In this document: positions 60,800 through 64,000 of the stretch, piece after piece
Position numbering within the stretch: position 1 is the first letter of the stretch
Layout of the letters: each line of letters opens with the position of its first letter
Assembly: GCF_016595505.1 (NCBI RefSeq)
Contig: NZ_JAENIL010000019.1
Coordinates: forward strand, 60,966 to 124,965
Origin: Pelagicoccus mobilis
GTDB lineage: Bacteria > Verrucomicrobiota > Verrucomicrobiia > Opitutales > Opitutaceae
Length of the DNA: 64,000 nt
Direction of reading: 5' to 3'
Position numbers and translations under genes: made by a program
The notes under the pieces: generated by a model
What the model saw: the letters and a program-made list of their open reading frames with translations, nothing else
What the model was told of the DNA's origin: nothing
The model's database searches: none

Positions 60800-61789
60800 T
60801 TAGTATGCCCCTCGGATTTGGTCTCGGATCTTTTCTTTGTAGAGTTGGCGGATTGTCTCGTGCAGCTCAGTCGGGAGAGGTGGCAGATCGGCGATGCTGG
60901 CGTTTGCCAGGGCTTGATCTGGTCGGGAGGCTCCTGGGATGACGACTGAGACGGCGTCGTAGTCTAGAATCCAGCGCAGCGCCATTTGGGCGAGTGTCAT
61001 GCCTTCTGGCACGAGCGGGGCGAGTTCCTCGACGAGCTCGAGGCCGTTCTCGAAGGGGACGCCGGCGAAGGTTTCGCCTACGTTGAAGGCCGCTCCGTCG
61101 CGGTTGTAGTTGCGGTGGTCGGATTCGGCAAAGCTCGTTTGACGGTCGAATTTGCCGCTTAGCAGTCCGCTGGCGAGCGGGACGCGAGCGATGATGCCGA
61201 CCTGGTTTTGCTTGGCGAGGTCGAAGACCTTGCGGATGGGGCGTTGGCGGAAGAGGTTGAAGATGATTTGCAGGGAGGTGAGCTCGGGGGCTTTTTCGAT
61301 GCACATGACGGCTTCACGCCAGGTTTCGACGCTGGCTCCGAAACGCTTGATTTTGCCTTGGGATACGAGGTCGGCTAGGATGGTCCAAACTTCGTCCTGT
61401 TCCATGACTTCGGTTGGAATACAGTGAAGCTGGACCAGATCGAGAGCGTCAGTCTTGAGACGCTTGAGGGATTCTTCGACCCGCCCTTGGATGGAGGCGG
61501 CGGTGTAATTGTCCGGATAAAGGTCTCCGAATCTGCCGAGCTTGGTCGCGACGAAAACGTCGTCTTGCAGTCCCGCTTTCGAGAGGAAATTGCCGATGAT
61601 CTCCTCTGAACGGCCGCCTCCGTAGACATCGGCAGTATCTAGGAAGGTGACGCCGGCATCGACGGAGGCCTTGAGGATGGCGTTGGCCTCGGAGAGTTCG
61701 AGGTCGCCCCAGTCGGCGCCGAGTTGCCAGCAGCCTAGGCCGACGCGTGAAATTTGTGTGTTATCTTTTCCGAAGGGTGTTGTTTGCAT
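60800..61789 (-). CDS. Aldo/keto reductase
   Basis: A 329-aa (beta/alpha)8 NADPH oxidoreductase. FLDTADVYGGGRSEEIIGNFL holds the catalytic Asp and Tyr, VFVATKLGRFG the Lys and LVQLHCIP the His. QGKIKRFGASVETW and ALRWILDYDAVSVVIPGASRPDQALANA (NADP site) are typical of the AKR11/12-like bacterial group. The substrate is unknown, probably a sugar aldehyde or ketone. It may be co-transcribed with the TonB receptor, 176 bp downstream, although a palindromic segment lies between them. Confidence 0.9.
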   Translation of the reverse strand: MQTTPFGKDNTQISRVGLGCWQLGADWGDLELSEANAILKASVDAGVTFLDTADVYGGGRSEEIIGNFLSKAGLQDDVFVATKLGRFGDLYPDNYTAASIQGRVEESLKRLKTDALDLVQLHCIPTEVMEQDEVWTILADLVSQGKIKRFGASVETWREAVMCIEKAPELTSLQIIFNLFRQRPIRKVFDLAKQNQVGIIARVPLASGLLSGKFDRQTSFAESDHRNYNRDGAAFNVGETFAGVPFENGLELVEELAPLVPEGMTLAQMALRWILDYDAVSVVIPGASRPDQALANASIADLPPLPTELHETIRQLYKEKIRDQIRGAY

Positions 61790-61916
61790 GGGGATTCGCT
61801 ATGGTTGGGTGGATGAATTATGAAGTACCGGTGATTTGCGAGTAAGAAGACCGATTGATTGGGGAGAGTTTTGTTTTCGACGTTCTTACTTATTGGTCGA
61901 ACGTACTGAGGGAGGC

Positions 61917-61940
61917 GTAGGACGGCGCCCACGCCCTACC
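61917..61940. repeat. CCTACC-family palindrome
   Basis: GTAGG-acggcgcccacgc-CCTACC, between the aldo/keto reductase start and the leuA leader. It is a short member of the CCTACC group. Confidence 0.4.
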
Positions 61941-62001
61941 GTTTATGCCGCTAAGGTAGCTTGACAGGGGTAGGGTAAGGCGTTGTTTTCCTCGCACTCA
62001 A

Positions 62002-62064
62002 ATGAATCTGAACGTCCAACCCCAGCTACGACTTAGCAAGCTAGACAGCCTATTCCTCGCTTAA
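62002..62064 (+). CDS. leuL: Leucine-rich leader peptide of leuA
   Basis: ATG followed by 19 codons and TAA. The predicted peptide is MNLNVQPQLR-LSKLDSLFLA: six of 20 residues are Leu, four of them in the second half (CTT, CTA, CTA, CTC). Rare-looking CTA codons are frequent. It lies ~140 bp before the leuA start and overlaps the 5' arms of the attenuator hairpins. No strong ribosome-binding site is visible, which is common in this lineage. Name assigned by analogy with enterobacterial leuL. Confidence 0.6.
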   Translation: MNLNVQPQLRLSKLDSLFLA

Positions 62065-62155
62065 GAATTGGGGCTGTCGGGACGTTCGAACAATTGATCA
62101 TGCCGCGTGTGGGCATGGTGCAGCAGGTTTCAAACAGTATCGGCCCGGCATTTTT
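62010..62155 (+). promoter_or_regulatory. Candidate leucine transcription attenuator
   Basis: Competing structures can be drawn. GAACGTCC (62010-62017) pairs with GGACGTTC (62080-62087). Inside it, GACAGCC (62044-62050) pairs with GGCTGTC (62072-62078), extended by ATTC/GAAT. Further on, ATGCCG (62100-62105) can pair with CGGCAT (62146-62151) followed by TTTTT, or locally CATGCC with GGCATG (62099-62117). A ribosome stalled at the Leu codons 62041-62058 would block the GACAGCC stem. This fits ribosome-mediated attenuation, but the exact terminator is a guess. Confidence 0.5.
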
Positions 62156-62205
62156 GGGATTGCCCCACCCGCATAGACCTTTTCGTTTTTGAACCAATAA
62201 AAGCC

Positions 62206-63873
62206 ATGCAAAAACCGCCCATCAGCAAATACCGACCGTATCCGGTAATCGATCTGCCTGATCGCCAATGGCCAAGTCGCACTATCGACAAGGCTCCTAC
62301 TTGGTGCAGCGTAGACCTACGCGACGGAAATCAGGCTCTCGCGATCCCGATGAACGTCGAGGAGAAGGTAGAGCTATTCAAGGTGCTGGTCGGGATTGGC
62401 TTTAAGGAGATCGAAGTTGGTTTCCCTTCGGCTTCGGAAACCGAATTCGCGTTTCTCCGGCGTCTTGTATCGGACAATTTGATACCGGACGATGTTACGA
62501 TCCAGGTTCTCGTGCAGTGTCGCGAGCATTTGATCCGCCGCACTTTCGAGTCGCTCGAAGGCGTGAAGCGCGCGATCGTGCACATCTACAATTCGACCAA
62601 TCCCTTGCAGCGTCGAGTGGTGTTCGGCTCCTCAAAGGAGGAGATTCGCGATATCGCGGTGGCTGGAGCGAAGCTTGTGAAGGAGCTCGTGCCGACCTTG
62701 CCGGATACGGAGATCGTGTTGCAGTACTCGCCGGAGAGCTACTCGGATACCGAGCTCGAATTTTCTCTCGAGTGTTGCGAGGCGGTGTGCGATGTCTGGG
62801 AGCCGACTCCGGAGAAGAAGATGATCTTGAATCTTCCGGCGACGGTTGAGCTCTTTACGCCGAATGTGCATGCGGACCAGATCGAGTGGTTTTGCCGCAA
62901 TATTTCGCGTCGGGATAGCGTGGTGATCAGCCTGCACACGCACAATGACCGAGGAACCGGCGTAGCTGCGACCGAGCTTGGCCTGATGGCTGGCGCTGAC
63001 CGAGTGGAGGGAACGCTCTTCGGAAACGGCGAGCGTACTGGAAATCTGGATATCGTGATCGTAGCCTTGAACATGTACACGCAAGGCTTGGATCCGCAGC
63101 TTGATTTCTCGAATCTCAACGACGTTCGTGAAGTCTACGAACGCGTGACCAAGATGGACGTGCATCCACGCTCTCCCTACGGGGGCGATCTTGTGTTTAC
63201 CGCGTTTTCGGGATCTCACCAGGACGCGATCAAGAAGGGATTTGCCCAGATGCCTGAGGAGGAAGGGGCTCTTTGGCAGGTGCCGTATATGACCATCGAT
63301 CCGAAGGATCTCGGTCGAAACTATCGAGCGATCATTCGCATCAACTCTCAATCCGGCAAGGGCGGCGTCGCCTACATCATGGAGAAGGAGTACGGCTTCA
63401 ATATGCCGAAGGAGATGCACAAGGAGCTCGGTAAGGTTGTCAACGCGATGGCTGACCAGACGGGTGACGAGATTACTCCGGAAGGCGTGTACGAGTGCTT
63501 TCAAAACGAGTACATCAAGGTGCGCGAACCTTTGGATGTGATCGAATGGCGATCCGAGCGTCTCAACGACGAAACGGTCGAAGGTTGGGCTGTAGTACGG
63601 CACAATGGCGAGGAGAAGAATCTTCGCGGTGTTGGCAATGGCCCGATCGCAGCTTTTGTCGACGCGGTTGCGGGAATCGGCTATTCGGATTTCGAGCTGT
63701 TGTCCTATAGCGAGCACTCGCTCTCGAAAGGGGCGCGCTCGGAGGCCGTCTCGTACATCGAGCTGAAGGGGCCGACCGGAGCGAAGTGCTTCGGTGCTGG
63801 TATTGATACCAACATCTCTCTCGCCTCGATTCGCGGGGTGGTGAGTGCGCTGAATCGACTGGTGAAGGCTTAG
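62206..63873 (+). CDS. leuA: 2-isopropylmalate synthase (long type)
   Basis: A 555-aa enzyme condensing acetyl-CoA and 2-ketoisovalerate, the first committed step of leucine synthesis. SVDLRDGNQALAIPM (catalytic Asp and metal site), VGFPSASETEF, LHTHNDRGTGVAATELGLMAGADRVEGTLFGNGERTGN (metal-binding HTH and HxH segment) are diagnostic. The opening KYRPYPVIDLPDRQWPSRTIDKAPTW and the length place it with the LeuA type 2 of actinobacteria rather than the short E. coli type. The C-terminal ~130 residues (regulatory domain, GVGNGPIAAFVDAVA) bind leucine for feedback inhibition. ATG 62206 is chosen over the frame opening at 62107. Confidence 0.95.
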   Translation: MQKPPISKYRPYPVIDLPDRQWPSRTIDKAPTWCSVDLRDGNQALAIPMNVEEKVELFKVLVGIGFKEIEVGFPSASETEFAFLRRLVSDNLIPDDVTIQVLVQCREHLIRRTFESLEGVKRAIVHIYNSTNPLQRRVVFGSSKEEIRDIAVAGAKLVKELVPTLPDTEIVLQYSPESYSDTELEFSLECCEAVCDVWEPTPEKKMILNLPATVELFTPNVHADQIEWFCRNISRRDSVVISLHTHNDRGTGVAATELGLMAGADRVEGTLFGNGERTGNLDIVIVALNMYTQGLDPQLDFSNLNDVREVYERVTKMDVHPRSPYGGDLVFTAFSGSHQDAIKKGFAQMPEEEGALWQVPYMTIDPKDLGRNYRAIIRINSQSGKGGVAYIMEKEYGFNMPKEMHKELGKVVNAMADQTGDEITPEGVYECFQNEYIKVREPLDVIEWRSERLNDETVEGWAVVRHNGEEKNLRGVGNGPIAAFVDAVAGIGYSDFELLSYSEHSLSKGARSEAVSYIELKGPTGAKCFGAGIDTNISLASIRGVVSALNRLVKA

Positions 63874-63904
63874 AAGCGACCAAGCGCTATTTCGATTTCG
63901 AGGG

Positions 63905-63935
63905 AGGTCCGAGCTGCTGGCTCGGGCCTTTTTTT
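63905..63935 (+). terminator. Rho-independent terminator after leuA
   Basis: AGGTCCGAGC-tgctg-GCTCGGGCCT (one T-G pair) followed by seven T, about 30 bp past the leuA stop. Nothing further is recognisable up to the end of the window. Confidence 0.85.
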
Positions 63936-64000
63936 GGTTCATCGCTATTTTGCGGGGAGAGTTTCCTCCTTACGAAATCTCCTGTAGGAAGCGGCCTTGT

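Noticed and set aside
62632..63942. 436-aa open frame antisense to leuA
   Set aside because: Long only because of the GC-rich codon pattern of leuA on the other strand; the product has no protein-like pattern.

Overview
The window looks like a chromosomal segment of a marine, polysaccharide-degrading Gram-negative bacterium, most likely Verrucomicrobiota (class Opitutia). That placement is an inference from gene content: a GH117-like glycosidase, two secreted sulfatases, a Tat-exported Gfo/Idh/MocA protein, a TonB receptor, a LamB-like porin, several very long FtsX/MacB-type permeases and many extragenic palindromes. I saw no rRNA, tRNA, CRISPR array, intact transposase or phage gene.

Left part (1-17 kb). 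After the tail of a GH117-like glycosidase come a frameshifted DUF1287-LysM gene and a membrane protein with a TonB-type C-terminus. A large minus-strand energy cluster follows, transcribed right to left: apbE, rnfB, a giant pyruvate:ferredoxin oxidoreductase (1640 aa), a small ORF, rnfC, rnfD, rnfG, rnfE, rnfA, a small Cys-rich membrane protein and a plant-type ferredoxin-NADP reductase. Together these would oxidise pyruvate to reduced ferredoxin, pass electrons through an ion-pumping Rnf complex to NAD+, and make or use NADPH through the FNR. ApbE would load the covalent FMNs of RnfD and RnfG.

Middle part (17.6-46 kb). A LolA-like secreted protein is divergent from an NtrC-type response regulator and histidine kinase. 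Directly downstream lies a clear sigma-54 promoter with an upstream palindrome, followed by an ABC ATPase, two tandem MacB/FtsX-like permeases and a secreted GNAT/SnoaL fusion. Then come a LamB-like porin, a nitroreductase, an orphan long permease, a VOC protein, an SDR, an aldose epimerase, a sulfatase convergent with a Gfo/Idh/MocA protein, a clan GH-A hydrolase overlapping a solute-binding-like protein, a DTW-domain tRNA-modifying enzyme, a GntP permease and a secreted protein with an internal duplication.

Right part (46-64 kb). An unusual Nramp relative, another orphan long permease, an orphan LanC-like protein whose stop codon lies in the target-site duplication of a 164-bp MITE-like element, an SMP-30 lactonase-like protein, an M16 protease, an HDOD protein, a second sulfatase, a TonB receptor and an aldo/keto reductase. 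The window ends with leuA (long type), preceded by a leucine-rich leader peptide and competing hairpins that look like a classical transcription attenuator.

The intergenic DNA is unusually rich in structure: multi-armed hairpin elements, REP-like palindromes ending in GCTACC or CCTACC, an inverted pair of ~95-bp repeats, and CACGAAG-type inverted repeats inside the energy cluster. All motif and fold assignments are by eye; no database search was possible.
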